Origin: Actinomycetota bacterium
GTDB taxonomy: Bacteria > Actinomycetota > Acidimicrobiia > Acidimicrobiales > Ilumatobacteraceae
Direction: 5' to 3'
DNA length: 64,000 nucleotides
Assembly: GCA_029978335.1 (NCBI GenBank)
Contig: JAPOJQ010000001.1
Location: 62,001-126,000, forward strand
Notes under the pieces: generated by a model
Seen by the model: only the letters and a program-made list of their open reading frames with translations
Told to the model about the DNA's origin: nothing
The model's database searches: none
Program-made: the position numbers and the translations under genes
Shown: positions 9,299 to 18,219 of the stretch, piece after piece
Numbering within the stretch: the stretch's first letter is position 1
Layout of the letters: each line of letters opens with the position of its first letter

Positions 9299-9315
9299 CC
9301 TCCAGAAAGTGGAGG
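9299..9315 (-). promoter_or_regulatory. hairpin sequestering the btuF Shine-Dalgarno
   Basis: Read on the minus strand, CCTCCA and TGGAGG flank a 5-base loop; the 3' arm is the ribosome binding site six bases before the btuF ATG. It is a natural expression platform for the riboswitch above it: when the hairpin forms, the Shine-Dalgarno is buried. Confidence 0.7.
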
Positions 9316-9379
9316 TCAAGTCGGGTCGTGGCCGCAAGCGGCCGGCGAGCCTCCCTTGCCTCGAGGGATGTGTCGCGCA

Positions 9380-9520
9380 CGAAAGTGGTCGACCGGGCTC
9401 GTCTTCTCGGGCGAACCCTCAAAGAACCACCGTTGCGGGACAGCGCCGGGATCTCACCGGACTTCGCTCACCAACGTGACGGCGATGACCGTAGCACCAC
9501 CAACAGCATCGTTAGCGAAT
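9380..9520 (-). ncRNA. cobalamin riboswitch
   Basis: On the minus strand the leader contains CCGGTGAGATCCCGG then GCTGTCCCGCAACGGT (complement of 9429-9460), the conserved core of B12 aptamers. About 17 bases further 3' is a B12-box-like GCCCGAGAAGACGAGCCC (complement of 9394-9412). A small ACGG/CCGT hairpin precedes the core. It lies between the btuF start and the divergent cobO gene and is oriented toward btuFCD. It should repress corrinoid uptake when adenosylcobalamin is plentiful. Exact ends are estimates. Confidence 0.88.
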
Positions 9521-9553
9521 GCGGACGGTCAGGCAGGTCAGTGGCTGCGCACC

Positions 9554-9559
9554 TATGCT
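9554..9559 (+). promoter_or_regulatory. putative -10 element of cobO
   Basis: TATGCT sits nine bases before the in-frame ATG at 9569, and no Shine-Dalgarno is visible, suggesting a leaderless or near-leaderless transcript divergent from the riboswitch-controlled operon. Confidence 0.45.
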
Positions 9560-9568
9560 CGACCATGC

Positions 9569-10153
9569 ATGCCCGATGTCACCGATAACGACCACGCTCC
9601 CCTTACCGAAGACCCTCGACCAGATGGCCTCCGATCGGCCCCATCGCTCGTGGTGGTCAACACCGGCAACGGCAAAGGCAAAAGTTCATCGGCATTCGGC
9701 ATGATGCTGCGCGGCTTGGCAGTCGATTGGAAGGTCGCCGTCTGCCAGTTCGTCAAGAGCGGCGACTGGCACGTGGGCGAAGAAAAGATGGGCCGTCAAC
9801 TTGGGGTCGAGTGGCACTCATTCGGCGATGGCTTCACCTGGGATTCCGACAACCTTGACCACGACCGCAACCATGCCCGCGAGGGCTGGGCACAGGCGGC
9901 ACGTCTGATTGCGGCTGGCGACCATCAACTCATCATCCTCGATGAGTTGACCTACCTCTGCACATGGGGATGGGTGCCAACTGACGAGGTCGTGGCCGCC
10001 ATTGTCGGACGGCCCGAACACGTGAACATCGTCATCACCGGTCGTGACGCCGCCCCCGACATCGTCGCTGTTGCCGACACCGTCACTGAGATGACCGAGA
10101 TTAAGCACGCCTACGCCAACGGCATCCGCGCCAAGCGCGGCATCGACTACTGA
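9569..10153 (+). CDS. cobO: cob(I)alamin adenosyltransferase (CobO type)
   Basis: A 194-residue CobA/CobO/BtuR enzyme that transfers the adenosyl group of ATP to Co(I) corrinoids, completing conversion of imported corrinoid to coenzyme B12. The P-loop NTGNGKGKSS is at residues 31-40, followed by VCQFVKSG, LDELTYLC and VITGRDA, all characteristic of the family. The ORF track starts at 9281, but that part runs antisense through the riboswitch; the ATG at 9569 gives the normal length. It is divergent from btuFCD, a logical uptake/activation pairing, and is followed after two bases by the bicupin gene. Confidence 0.92.
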   Translation: MPDVTDNDHAPLTEDPRPDGLRSAPSLVVVNTGNGKGKSSSAFGMMLRGLAVDWKVAVCQFVKSGDWHVGEEKMGRQLGVEWHSFGDGFTWDSDNLDHDRNHAREGWAQAARLIAAGDHQLIILDELTYLCTWGWVPTDEVVAAIVGRPEHVNIVITGRDAAPDIVAVADTVTEMTEIKHAYANGIRAKRGIDY

Positions 10154-10155
10154 CG

Positions 10156-11061
10156 ATGAACGTTCTCGACGTCGGCGACTTCGACGCAGCGTTGCGGCAA
10201 CATCGCGACGCGGGATGGCGTCCGGTCACCATCCGGCCAGCGGATGACCCAGCCGAGGCCGTACTCGAGTCACCCGCTGGGGCTCGGCTCACGTTGCGCC
10301 GCACTTCCCTGGCGATCAGCCGCGCCGATGATGCTGCTGCCTGGCACACCGGAAGGGCCGGCATGGCCTACCGAGACCTGATCCCTGATCGGTGGGATGG
10401 CCGCTACGTCGCTTCCCACATCGCCGTGCCAGCTGGCGGCCGACTCGCTGACGACGTGCACTTCCACCATGTCGACTTTCAACTGCTCGCCGTTCGCCGT
10501 GGATGGGTTGATGTCGAATACGAGGGTTGGGGTGAACGCCTTCGAATGGAGGTCGGTGATGTGGTGCTTCAGCCTCCGGGCATTCGTCACCAAGTGATCG
10601 AAGCCTCTCCGGGCTTTGAAATCGTCGAGGTCGGGTCGCCAGCCGATCACCTCACCGAATTCGACCCCAGCACCACTCTCCCCGATGACCCCAGTCCGCC
10701 GGATCGCACCTGGGGTGGACAACGATTTGTGTTCTCAACGGCACGAGATCGTCCCAACGACTCATGGGATCATCCGGGATTCCTTGCGGGTGATACCGGC
10801 ATCGGCGCAGCGACCGGAGGGCGCGTCGAGGTGTTGATGGTGGATCCTGATGCCCAACGACTCGCCGTCAACCGACCGGCGCGATCGCTGCGCTTCATGT
10901 TCGTGATGGATGGTGAGGTCACGGTCACGCTCGATGATGCGTCCCCGATTCGACTCGGTCCCGGCGATGCCATCACCATCCCCGCAGATATCCGCGAACT
11001 GGTGAGCGACCCATCGAAGGACTGTCGACTACTCGACGTCACCACACCGGCCGGCGGTTAG
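10156..11061 (+). CDS. bicupin-domain protein, function unknown
   Basis: A 301-residue protein with two cupin barrels. The first (residues 95-175) has HFHHVDFQLLAVRRG..VDVEYEGWGE and the second cupin motif GDVVLQPPGIRHQV, supplying possible metal ligands. The second barrel (about 230-295) has SLRFMFVMDGEVTVTLD and GPGDAITIPADIREL but lacks the His set, so only the N-terminal barrel is likely to bind metal. It begins two bases after cobO and is probably cotranscribed, which hints at, but does not prove, a link to corrinoid metabolism. Sugar isomerases and dioxygenases share this fold. Confidence 0.75.
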   Translation: MNVLDVGDFDAALRQHRDAGWRPVTIRPADDPAEAVLESPAGARLTLRRTSLAISRADDAAAWHTGRAGMAYRDLIPDRWDGRYVASHIAVPAGGRLADDVHFHHVDFQLLAVRRGWVDVEYEGWGERLRMEVGDVVLQPPGIRHQVIEASPGFEIVEVGSPADHLTEFDPSTTLPDDPSPPDRTWGGQRFVFSTARDRPNDSWDHPGFLAGDTGIGAATGGRVEVLMVDPDAQRLAVNRPARSLRFMFVMDGEVTVTLDDASPIRLGPGDAITIPADIRELVSDPSKDCRLLDVTTPAGG

Positions 11062-11064
11062 TCT
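11059..11064 (+). promoter_or_regulatory. putative leaderless -10 (TAGTCT) of the DUF368 gene
   Basis: TAGTCT lies six bases before the GTG at 11071, and its first three bases are the stop codon of the bicupin gene. No Shine-Dalgarno is present. Confidence 0.5.
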
Positions 11065-11070
11065 CGCCGC

Positions 11071-11967
11071 GTGCATCTTCGTCAGGTACCCCTGCAATTC
11101 GTCCGCGGTTTCGCCATGGGATCTGCCGACATCGTGCCGGGGGTTTCTGGGGGAACCGTGGCCCTCGTGCTCGGCATCTACGAGCGATTGATCTCACACA
11201 TCCGCTTCGGGGCGACCGCACTGCGACAACTTGTCTCGCGCGAACCTCGTGCGGCGTTAGCCACCGTCCGCCGTATCGACTGGGTGTGGCTCGGTTCGCT
11301 CCTTTTGGGCATCCTCACCGCAATCGCAGCCCTTTCCGCAGTGATCGAACAGATGCTGACCGAACAACCGGTGCGCACAGCAGCAGTGTTCAGCGGGCTC
11401 GTCATCGGGTCGGTGCTCGTCGCATGGCAGCTGATCCGGTCCCGCACCACCATGCAATGGATCGTCGCCGCAGCAACCGCCGTGGCACTCTTCGTGCTCC
11501 TTGGACTGCGGTCCGACACGCACTCAACCAGCGCTGAAGTCGTCACACAGCAGTGGTGGGTGTTCACCGCAGCCGGCGCGCTCGCGATTTGCGCCATGAT
11601 TCTGCCCGGCATCTCCGGTTCGTTCATTTTGGTGATGATCGGCATGTATTCAGAGGTGCTCGGAGCGGTCAACGACCGCAACCTTGTGGCGATTGCCGCC
11701 ACTGGACTTGGCTGCGTCATTGGGCTCGGCGCGTTCTCGACACTGCTCGACTGGCTGCTGCGCACCCACCACGACATCGTGATTGCGGCCATGGTGGGAC
11801 TCATGCTCGGCTCGATGCGGGTTCTGTGGCCATGGCCAGCTGGAACCGAGACCACCACCATCAGCGCGCCGAGCGGTGACGTGGCGGCGCCGATCGTGCT
11901 CGCTGCCGTCGCGTTCGTTGTGGTGCTCGGCGTCGACCGTGTCGCCCGCCGCCGGCCGACCGACTGA
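11071..11967 (+). CDS. DUF368 membrane protein (polyprenyl-phosphate transporter family)
   Basis: A 298-residue polytopic membrane protein that opens with the DUF368 signature RGFAMGSADIVPGVSGGTVA and repeats it in the second half as CAMILPGISGSFILVMIGMY, the two re-entrant repeats of this family. Members (PopT) have been linked to recycling undecaprenyl phosphate across the membrane for cell-wall synthesis. About eight hydrophobic helices are visible. GTG start without Shine-Dalgarno. It ends three bases before a convergent amidohydrolase. Confidence 0.85.
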   Translation: MHLRQVPLQFVRGFAMGSADIVPGVSGGTVALVLGIYERLISHIRFGATALRQLVSREPRAALATVRRIDWVWLGSLLLGILTAIAALSAVIEQMLTEQPVRTAAVFSGLVIGSVLVAWQLIRSRTTMQWIVAAATAVALFVLLGLRSDTHSTSAEVVTQQWWVFTAAGALAICAMILPGISGSFILVMIGMYSEVLGAVNDRNLVAIAATGLGCVIGLGAFSTLLDWLLRTHHDIVIAAMVGLMLGSMRVLWPWPAGTETTTISAPSGDVAAPIVLAAVAFVVVLGVDRVARRRPTD

Positions 11968-11969
11968 GA

Positions 11970-13118
11970 CTACGCGGCCCCGACGAGCACGGTCCGGTCG
12001 ATGCCGTAGAGGTCGGCCACATTGCCCGACAGGATCGCCTCGGTCATCTCTGCTGTCATTCCGGCAGTGTGCTCGGCAAGCACATCGCGCGACCACGGCC
12101 ACGTCGAATCGCTGTGCGGGAAGTCATTCGCCCACATGAGCCGCCGCCAATTCATCCGATCGGCGAATTGGAATGCCGTCCAGTCGTCTTGGAAGGTGGT
12201 GTAGATGTGTTCGGCGAAGTACTCCGAGGGGAGCCGGCGAAGTTCAACGCCTGGCGCCATCCAGTTTCGATGGCGCTTCCACGCATGGTCCATTCGATAG
12301 GTGTAGTGCGGCACCCATCCCGCATCGGCCTCCACACACACCACCCGCAGCTGCGGATGTCGTTCGAACACACCGCCGAAGACGAGCGTGCCCATGATGT
12401 CTTGGATACCGCGGATGATGCCGAGAAATCCATTGAGACGAGACCCTCGAGGACGACAATTGAAGGCGCTATGCCGCGAGGTCAGGATGTGAAAACTGAG
12501 CGGCATGCCGATTGCCACCGCTGCCTCCCAAAAGGGATCCCACATGGGATCGTCGTAGTCGCCGGTGCCATCTGGCTGCAAGGTCGCCGGCTCCCCCGGC
12601 ATCATCACCCCGCGCAGTCCGAGGGCCTGAATGCGCTCGAGATCAGCGATGCCTTCGGCCACCGATCGCAGGGCGGTCTGGCCACAGCCGAGAAGGCGGT
12701 CCGGTTCAACCGCGCAGTACTCAGCGATCCAGCGGTTGTACGCCACAAAACATGCCTGTTTGAAATCGGCATCGGGATGATTGCAGATCATCATGCCAAC
12801 GGTCGGGTAGATGATCTCAGCCGACACCCCATCGCGGCGTTGATCCGCAACCCGATGAGCGGGGTCCCAACCGGACCGATGCAGTTCTTCAAAGGTCACA
12901 CCGCTGACACTCAATTCCTCTGCGGCTTTACCCGCCGCTGCGACGAGACCCATCGCAACCGGACGCATCCCCTCCACTACGAACATGTCGCCGCGCTGGT
13001 CATCGCGCACCATCTGCGGTGCGCGATCCCTCCACGCCGGATCGATGTTCGCCGAGTAGCAGTCCGGTGGTTCGGTGATGTGCGAGTCCGCACTGATCAC
13101 CGGAAAATCGAAGTTCAT
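11970..13118 (-). CDS. amidohydrolase family 2 (ACMSD-like TIM-barrel) protein
   Basis: A 382-residue metal-dependent hydrolase/decarboxylase of the amidohydrolase-2 family. It starts FPVISADSHITEPPDCY, where the usual HxH metal motif at strand 1 is DSHITEP, and continues with GVMMPGEPATLQ, a PLSFHILTSRH strand-5 His and a C-terminal LMWANDFPHSDSTWPWS carrying the metal Asp. Many actinobacterial paralogues have no known substrate. It overlaps the D-aminoacylase-like gene by four bases, suggesting a shared catabolic pathway. Confidence 0.8.
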   Translation of the reverse strand: MNFDFPVISADSHITEPPDCYSANIDPAWRDRAPQMVRDDQRGDMFVVEGMRPVAMGLVAAAGKAAEELSVSGVTFEELHRSGWDPAHRVADQRRDGVSAEIIYPTVGMMICNHPDADFKQACFVAYNRWIAEYCAVEPDRLLGCGQTALRSVAEGIADLERIQALGLRGVMMPGEPATLQPDGTGDYDDPMWDPFWEAAVAIGMPLSFHILTSRHSAFNCRPRGSRLNGFLGIIRGIQDIMGTLVFGGVFERHPQLRVVCVEADAGWVPHYTYRMDHAWKRHRNWMAPGVELRRLPSEYFAEHIYTTFQDDWTAFQFADRMNWRRLMWANDFPHSDSTWPWSRDVLAEHTAGMTAEMTEAILSGNVADLYGIDRTVLVGAA

Positions 13119-14821
13119 CGCGCCCCCCGAACAAGACGACCTGGCGTTGCACCAGTGGACTCACCGTCAGCCATGATCTCAACACCTCCGACGAAGGTGT
13201 TGCGATACCCCGTCGCTCGCTGGATCATGCGGCGGCCACCGGCGGGAAGGTCGTAACGGATCTCTGGGGCATGCAATCGAAGTCCGTCAAAGTCGATGAT
13301 GTTCACGTCGGCCCGATAGCCGGGCGCAAGCACACCTCGATCACCAAGGCCGACGGTTTCAGCGGTCATCCGGCATTGCTTGGCCACCAACGTTTCCACC
13401 GGAATTCGGCCTTCAGGACGGTCACGGCCCCACCATTGGAGCAGCGTGGTCGGGAAACTGACGTCGCAAATCGTTCCCACATGCGCGCCGCCATCGGACA
13501 AACCGGGCACCGATGCGGGATGCCGCAGCATCTCCCCGACCGCATCGAGGTTCTCCCCGAACCAGTTGAGGATGGGCTGATACAACAACGCATGACCGCC
13601 GTCGGCAATCGTCCAGTCGTAGAGCACCTCGAGTGGATCGACGCCACGGCGGGCCGCTTCGGCTGCAGCCGAGGACGACGGATGCGGCTCGTAGTTCGGC
13701 GGATCGCCGAGCTGGAAGATGTAATTCGAGCGGTGAATCGCCCGGCTACCCAACACGGTGTCATCGACCCGAGCACCGTCGATAATCGCGCGCCGCAGGT
13801 CCGGGTCCGCCATGACGCCAACCCGTTCGGCAAGCGGGCGATCAGCGATCGCCCGGTATGGCTCGCTGAACATGAACGGATGCAACGTTGCTTCGAGCCC
13901 CAGCATGATCCCTACCGCTCGAGCCCCGACCTGCCCGCGCATCGTCACCCCGCGCGCAGTTGCTGCGGCGAAGTGATCGAGTTCAACCCGCCAGTCATCG
14001 CCCGACCGAGCCCCTTGCGCAATCGACACCGAAATCGGACGACCCGATGCGGCTGCCATCCGCTCAAACAGTTCGAGTTCGCCATCACGATCGAGAAAGT
14101 CGCTCACGACTTGGAGCACACCTCGACCTGAAGCACCGAGCGCACAGGCGATGCCGACGAGCTCATCGGCTTCGGCCCGAAGGGTCGGCGTGGGCTCACC
14201 AAGGCTCGTACGGTGATTCAAGGTGCGGCTGGTGGAAAATCCGAGCGCTCCCGCTTCGACCGCTTCTCTGGCTAACGCTGCCATCTGTTCGATGTCGTCG
14301 GGCGTGGCTGGTTGCTGGGTTGCACCGCGTTCACCCATGACATGAAGACGCAGCGCCCCATGTGGCACCTGAGTGCCGAGGTCGATGTCACGGGGACGAC
14401 GTTCGAGCGCATCGAGATATTCGGGAAACGATGACCAGTCCCATGAGAGGCCCTCATGGAGCGCCGTGCCTGGGATGTCTTCAACGCCTTCCATCAGCTG
14501 GATCAATCGTTCACGGTTGTGGTCGAGCACCGGAGCGAATCCCACACCGCAGTTCCCCATCACGACCGTGGTCACACCGTGCCAACTCGATGGTGCGAGC
14601 TGTGTGTCCCACGTCGCCTGCCCGTCGTAGTGGGTGTGAATATCGACAAATCCAGGCGTGACGAGGTGACCCTCCGCATCAATCTCTCGTCGACCGGAAC
14701 CTTCGACCTCACCTACAGCGATGATCCGACCGTCTTTGACCGCGACGTCGCCAATGAATCGCTGCGCCCCTGTTCCATCGACCACCGTGCCGTGGCGAAT
14801 GACGAGATCGTGTTCAGCCAT
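13115..14821 (-). CDS. N-acyl-D-amino-acid deacylase family amidohydrolase
   Basis: A 568-residue amidohydrolase of the D-aminoacylase/dihydroorotase-like group. The N-terminal sandwich [29 protein letters not shown] leads into metal motif [16 protein letters not shown]. The barrel has [10 protein letters not shown], the late motif [12 protein letters not shown] carries the metal-associated Asp, and the C-terminus [14 protein letters not shown] closes the sandwich. Substrates of such large actinobacterial members are mostly unknown. A purine-rich AGGGGG lies before the ATG. It is translationally coupled to the following amidohydrolase. Confidence 0.82.
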   Translation of the reverse strand: MAEHDLVIRHGTVVDGTGAQRFIGDVAVKDGRIIAVGEVEGSGRREIDAEGHLVTPGFVDIHTHYDGQATWDTQLAPSSWHGVTTVVMGNCGVGFAPVLDHNRERLIQLMEGVEDIPGTALHEGLSWDWSSFPEYLDALERRPRDIDLGTQVPHGALRLHVMGERGATQQPATPDDIEQMAALAREAVEAGALGFSTSRTLNHRTSLGEPTPTLRAEADELVGIACALGASGRGVLQVVSDFLDRDGELELFERMAAASGRPISVSIAQGARSGDDWRVELDHFAAATARGVTMRGQVGARAVGIMLGLEATLHPFMFSEPYRAIADRPLAERVGVMADPDLRRAIIDGARVDDTVLGSRAIHRSNYIFQLGDPPNYEPHPSSSAAAEAARRGVDPLEVLYDWTIADGGHALLYQPILNWFGENLDAVGEMLRHPASVPGLSDGGAHVGTICDVSFPTTLLQWWGRDRPEGRIPVETLVAKQCRMTAETVGLGDRGVLAPGYRADVNIIDFDGLRLHAPEIRYDLPAGGRRMIQRATGYRNTFVGGVEIMADGESTGATPGRLVRGAR

Positions 14822-14885
14822 GGGGACCCCCTTCCCTCAGGCGCGACCGTATCGCCTCGCTGGTCGTGAGGTCAGACCCGGAGGA

Positions 14886-16079
14886 TCAGCGGCTGACAAG
14901 GTCGGCGATGCGGCGAATGCCTTCGGCGATGTCATCATCACCCATCGCGAATGAGAACCGTGCGTAGCCAGGTGCCCCGAATGCCTCTCCGGGCACAAAC
15001 GCGACCTTTGCCTCCGACAGAACAAGATCGGCCAGTTCAAGCGTCGACCCAGCGACGGTCCCAGCGATGGGCCGGCCGAGCAAACCCGTGACGTTCGGGA
15101 AGCAATAGAACGCGCCCTGCGGTTCGAGGCAGGTGACACCCGGGATCTCCGACAGCATGCGGTGCATCATCGCCCCGCGTCGGGCGAAGGCCTCGCGCAT
15201 CATGAACACATCGTCGAGTCCGCCCGCAACAGCGGCAAGCGCCGCTCGCTGCGACACATTCGACACATTGGACGTGGCATGCGACTGGAAGTTGGTCGCT
15301 GCCTTGATGACGTCGAGTGGCCCTGCCATCCAACCAACGCGCCAGCCCGTCATGGCATAGGTCTTCGCCACACCGTTCACGATGATGCATTGATCAGCGA
15401 TCTCGGGGACGAGCGCCGGCATCGACGCGAAGACGTTGTCCCCAAACACCAGATGCTCGTAAATCTCATCGGTGATCACCCACACGCCGTGTTCAACCGC
15501 CCAGCGACCAATCGCTGCGATCTCATCTGGCGTGTACACCGCTCCCGACGGGTTGTCGGGGCTCACGAACAACAGCACCTTGGTGCGCGCCGTTCGTGCC
15601 GCGTCGAGTTGTTCAACGGTGACCTTGAATCCTGAGACATCATCGGTATCGATGATCACCGGAACACCGCCGGCGAGCGTGATCGCCTCTGGGTACGTCG
15701 TCCAGTACGGCGCAGGGCAGATCACTTCATCACCCGGATCGCACAAGGCAGCGAAGGCTGTGTAGACAGCGTGCTTGCCGCCGTTGGTGACGAGCACCTG
15801 ATCGGCGCCAATGGTCACGCCTGAATCGCGCAAGGTCTTTGCGGCGATCGCCTCGCGGAGTTCTGGCAACCCGCCGGCAGGTGTGTAGCGATGATTGCGC
15901 GGATCTCGACACGCCTCAACCGCCGCCTCAACGATGTGAGCAGGCGTAGGAAAGTCGGGTTCACCAGCGCCAAATCCCACGACGTTCTCACCCTGCGCTT
16001 TCAGTGCCTTCGCCTTGGCATCAACGGCCAAGGTTGCAGACGGGGCGATCGCAGCGAGACGGGCGGAAGTTCGGTTCAC
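14886..16079 (-). CDS. class I/II pyridoxal-phosphate aminotransferase (aspartate aminotransferase-like)
   Basis: A 397-residue fold-type I aminotransferase. Visible marks are [17 protein letters not shown] near the N-terminus, [15 protein letters not shown], the [15 protein letters not shown] loop, the PLP lysine in [16 protein letters not shown] and the substrate-carboxylate Arg in [13 protein letters not shown]. The order fits the Thermus-type aspartate aminotransferase / prephenate aminotransferase group. I place the start at the GTG at 16079 ([14 protein letters not shown]) because homologues begin there; the ORF-track extension overlaps the divergent serC promoter region. Confidence 0.88.
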   Translation of the reverse strand: MNRTSARLAAIAPSATLAVDAKAKALKAQGENVVGFGAGEPDFPTPAHIVEAAVEACRDPRNHRYTPAGGLPELREAIAAKTLRDSGVTIGADQVLVTNGGKHAVYTAFAALCDPGDEVICPAPYWTTYPEAITLAGGVPVIIDTDDVSGFKVTVEQLDAARTARTKVLLFVSPDNPSGAVYTPDEIAAIGRWAVEHGVWVITDEIYEHLVFGDNVFASMPALVPEIADQCIIVNGVAKTYAMTGWRVGWMAGPLDVIKAATNFQSHATSNVSNVSQRAALAAVAGGLDDVFMMREAFARRGAMMHRMLSEIPGVTCLEPQGAFYCFPNVTGLLGRPIAGTVAGSTLELADLVLSEAKVAFVPGEAFGAPGYARFSFAMGDDDIAEGIRRIADLVSR

Positions 16080-16187
16080 CCCGCAATGTTGCCAGCAGAT
16101 ACGCCAAGTGCCACGCATCGTTGGCATACAAACGAAATGTCCACACCTCACGGTGTGGCCGGGTGTTCGTGCTGCCATCCTTGGGGC

Positions 16188-17318
16188 GTGGAAGCATCGC
16201 ACATCACCATCCCCACCGATCTGTTGCCCGCAGATGGACGGTTTGGTTGCGGCCCTTCGAAAGTGCGTGCGGAACAGATTGACGCCGTTGCGTCGCTCGG
16301 ACGGTCAGTCATGGGTACTTCGCACCGCCAGGCACCGGTGAAGAACATCGTTGCGTCCGTCCGAAGCGGGCTCAGCGAGTTGTTCGGACTGCCCGATGGC
16401 TGGGAGATCGTGCTCGGCAACGGTGGCTCCACGGTGTTCTGGGATGTGGCAACCTTTGGCCTGATTCGTGAGCGAAGCCAGCATCTCGTATTCGGCGAGT
16501 TCTCATCGAAATTCGCCGAAGCCGCCGCCAGCGCCCCACACCTTGGGCAACCCGAGGTCATTCGTTGTGAACCAGGTGATCATCCGGACCCGATCGCTGC
16601 AATGGGCATCGACGTCTACGCGTTGACCCACAACGAGACGTCGACCGGCGTGGCGATGGATCTTCGCCGCCCACAAGGCGCCGACGCCGACGCCTTGGTG
16701 GTTGTGGATGCGACGAGCGCTGCCGGTGGCTTGGCATGGCGGCCCTCTGACGTTGACGTGTACTACTTCGCGCCGCAGAAGAGTTTCGCCTCCGATGGCG
16801 GGCTCTGGCTCGCCGCATGCTCCCCTGAAGCGCTCGACCGGATCAACGAACTGACCGACGGCCGCCGGTGGTGCCCTGCGTCGCTCGACTTGGGCATCGC
16901 CGTGTCGAACAGCACCCAACAACAGACGTACAACACACCCGCGCTCGCAACGCTCATCATGTTGGACAACCAGGTCAACTGGATGTTGCACAATGGCGGA
17001 GCTGCATGGGTGGCCGAACGCGTCGCACGTTCATCGAGCACGGTGTACGACTGGGCTACAACCCGTGAGTGGGCAACGCCATTCGTCAGTGATCCATCGA
17101 AGCGGTCCAAGGTTGTCGCCACCATCGACCTAGATGACGCCATCCCGGCGGGCGACGTGTGCGCAGCCCTTCGCGCTAACGGGGTCGTCGATACCGACAG
17201 CTATCGAAAGCTCGGCCGCAACCAACTCCGCATCGGCATGTTCCCTGCCGTTGATCCTGACGACCTCGCCGCGCTCACCGGGTGCATCGACTATGTCGTT
17301 GAGGCATTGGCATCGTGA
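16188..17318 (+). CDS. serC: phosphoserine aminotransferase
   Basis: A 376-residue SerC of the mycobacterial type: it converts 3-phosphohydroxypyruvate and glutamate to phosphoserine in serine biosynthesis. Seen are [24 protein letters not shown], the [11 protein letters not shown] loop, the PLP lysine in [13 protein letters not shown], and C-terminal [17 protein letters not shown]. The GTG at 16188 gives the length usual for actinobacterial SerC; an ATG at 16137 would add 17 residues not expected in the family. A CATCCT six bases before the GTG may be a leaderless -10. The PAC2 gene overlaps its stop. Confidence 0.92.
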   Translation: MEASHITIPTDLLPADGRFGCGPSKVRAEQIDAVASLGRSVMGTSHRQAPVKNIVASVRSGLSELFGLPDGWEIVLGNGGSTVFWDVATFGLIRERSQHLVFGEFSSKFAEAAASAPHLGQPEVIRCEPGDHPDPIAAMGIDVYALTHNETSTGVAMDLRRPQGADADALVVVDATSAAGGLAWRPSDVDVYYFAPQKSFASDGGLWLAACSPEALDRINELTDGRRWCPASLDLGIAVSNSTQQQTYNTPALATLIMLDNQVNWMLHNGGAAWVAERVARSSSTVYDWATTREWATPFVSDPSKRSKVVATIDLDDAIPAGDVCAALRANGVVDTDSYRKLGRNQLRIGMFPAVDPDDLAALTGCIDYVVEALAS

Positions 17319-18205
17319 TGCCATCGGACACGCCAAGTGTCGACGAAGTGCTGCGCTTCGATATCGACTCGCTCGGTGCACTGCGTCAACCGGTGCTCGT
17401 CGTGAGCCTCGAAGGTTGGTTCGACATGGCAGGCGCGGCCACCGCTGCGGTTGAAGCGCTGTTCCCCGACGATCACCGCGTCACCGTTGGCGAGATCGAC
17501 AGCGACCCGTTCTACGACTTCACGGTGGAACGGCCGATGATCGAAATGGTCGATGGCCTGCTGCGCCGTATCCGCTGGCCTCGCAACACCGTTGATGTCT
17601 GGCGTTCCCCCGAACCCGAAGGCAGAGATGTTGTGCTGCTGCTCGGCGTTGAGCCGCATCTCGGGTGGCGGACCTATTGCGAGGCGATTCGAACCGTTGC
17701 CGAGCGAGCGGGCTGCTCGGTGGTGGTAACGGTCGGCGCTGGGGCAGAGCAAGTGCCGCACACCAGATCACCATTCGTCACCGGCAGTTCGACCAATCGA
17801 TCGCTGGCACGTCGCCTTGGGCTCGGCACGCCGAGCTACCAAGGGATGACCGGCACGATCGGCGTGCTCCACACCGTGCTGGAAGCAGCACAGATCGCCT
17901 CGGTATCACTGCGCGTCGGCATCCCGCACTATCTCTCGAATGCCTCGCATCCGCTCGCCGTCGCCGCCTTGCAACAGCACCTCTCTCATGTGCTCGGCGT
18001 CGGCCCCGGAACCGATCTCATCGACGACATCAACCGACATCGCTCACTCCACGACGAGGTCGTCGCAGCCGACCCACAACTCGCCATGTACGTGGCAATG
18101 CTCGAGCGAGAGTTCGATCGCCGAGCCGAGGCTGCCATTCCGACCGCCGACGACCTCGGTGCCGAGCTCGAAGCATTCCTTCGAGAACTCGACGACGAGG
18201 GTTGA
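17315..18205 (+). CDS. PAC2 (proteasome assembly chaperone) family protein
   Basis: A 296-residue PAC2-fold protein: LVVSLEGWFDMAGAATAAVEAL, a DPFYDFTVERP segment, VVLLLGVEPHLGWRTYCEAI and a purine-phosphorylase-like core GTIGVLHTVLEAA, then a C-terminal helical region rich in Glu and Arg. PAC2 proteins are conserved in actinobacteria beside proteasome-related or housekeeping genes, and their reaction is unknown. Start is the GTG at 17315 or, as likely, the ATG at 17318 which overlaps the serC stop (TGATG). Confidence 0.82.
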   Translation: MMPSDTPSVDEVLRFDIDSLGALRQPVLVVSLEGWFDMAGAATAAVEALFPDDHRVTVGEIDSDPFYDFTVERPMIEMVDGLLRRIRWPRNTVDVWRSPEPEGRDVVLLLGVEPHLGWRTYCEAIRTVAERAGCSVVVTVGAGAEQVPHTRSPFVTGSSTNRSLARRLGLGTPSYQGMTGTIGVLHTVLEAAQIASVSLRVGIPHYLSNASHPLAVAALQQHLSHVLGVGPGTDLIDDINRHRSLHDEVVAADPQLAMYVAMLEREFDRRAEAAIPTADDLGAELEAFLRELDDEG

Positions 18206-18207
18206 CC

Positions 18208-18213
18208 TAGAGT
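18208..18213 (+). promoter_or_regulatory. putative leaderless -10 (TAGAGT) of the alkylsulfatase-like gene
   Basis: TAGAGT is followed by exactly six bases and the ATG at 18220, with no Shine-Dalgarno. It lies in the 14-base gap after the PAC2 stop codon. Confidence 0.55.
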
Positions 18214-18219
18214 CGGCGA

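Noticed and set aside
9281-9568. N-terminal 96-residue extension of cobO in the ORF track
   Set aside because: It reads antisense through the btuF signal peptide and riboswitch; CobO homologues start at the 9569 ATG.
12069-13256. 395-codon plus-strand ORF opposite the amidohydrolase genes
   Set aside because: It is His/Arg-rich and without domain features, antisense to a gene with clear motifs. It arises from codon bias on the opposite strand.
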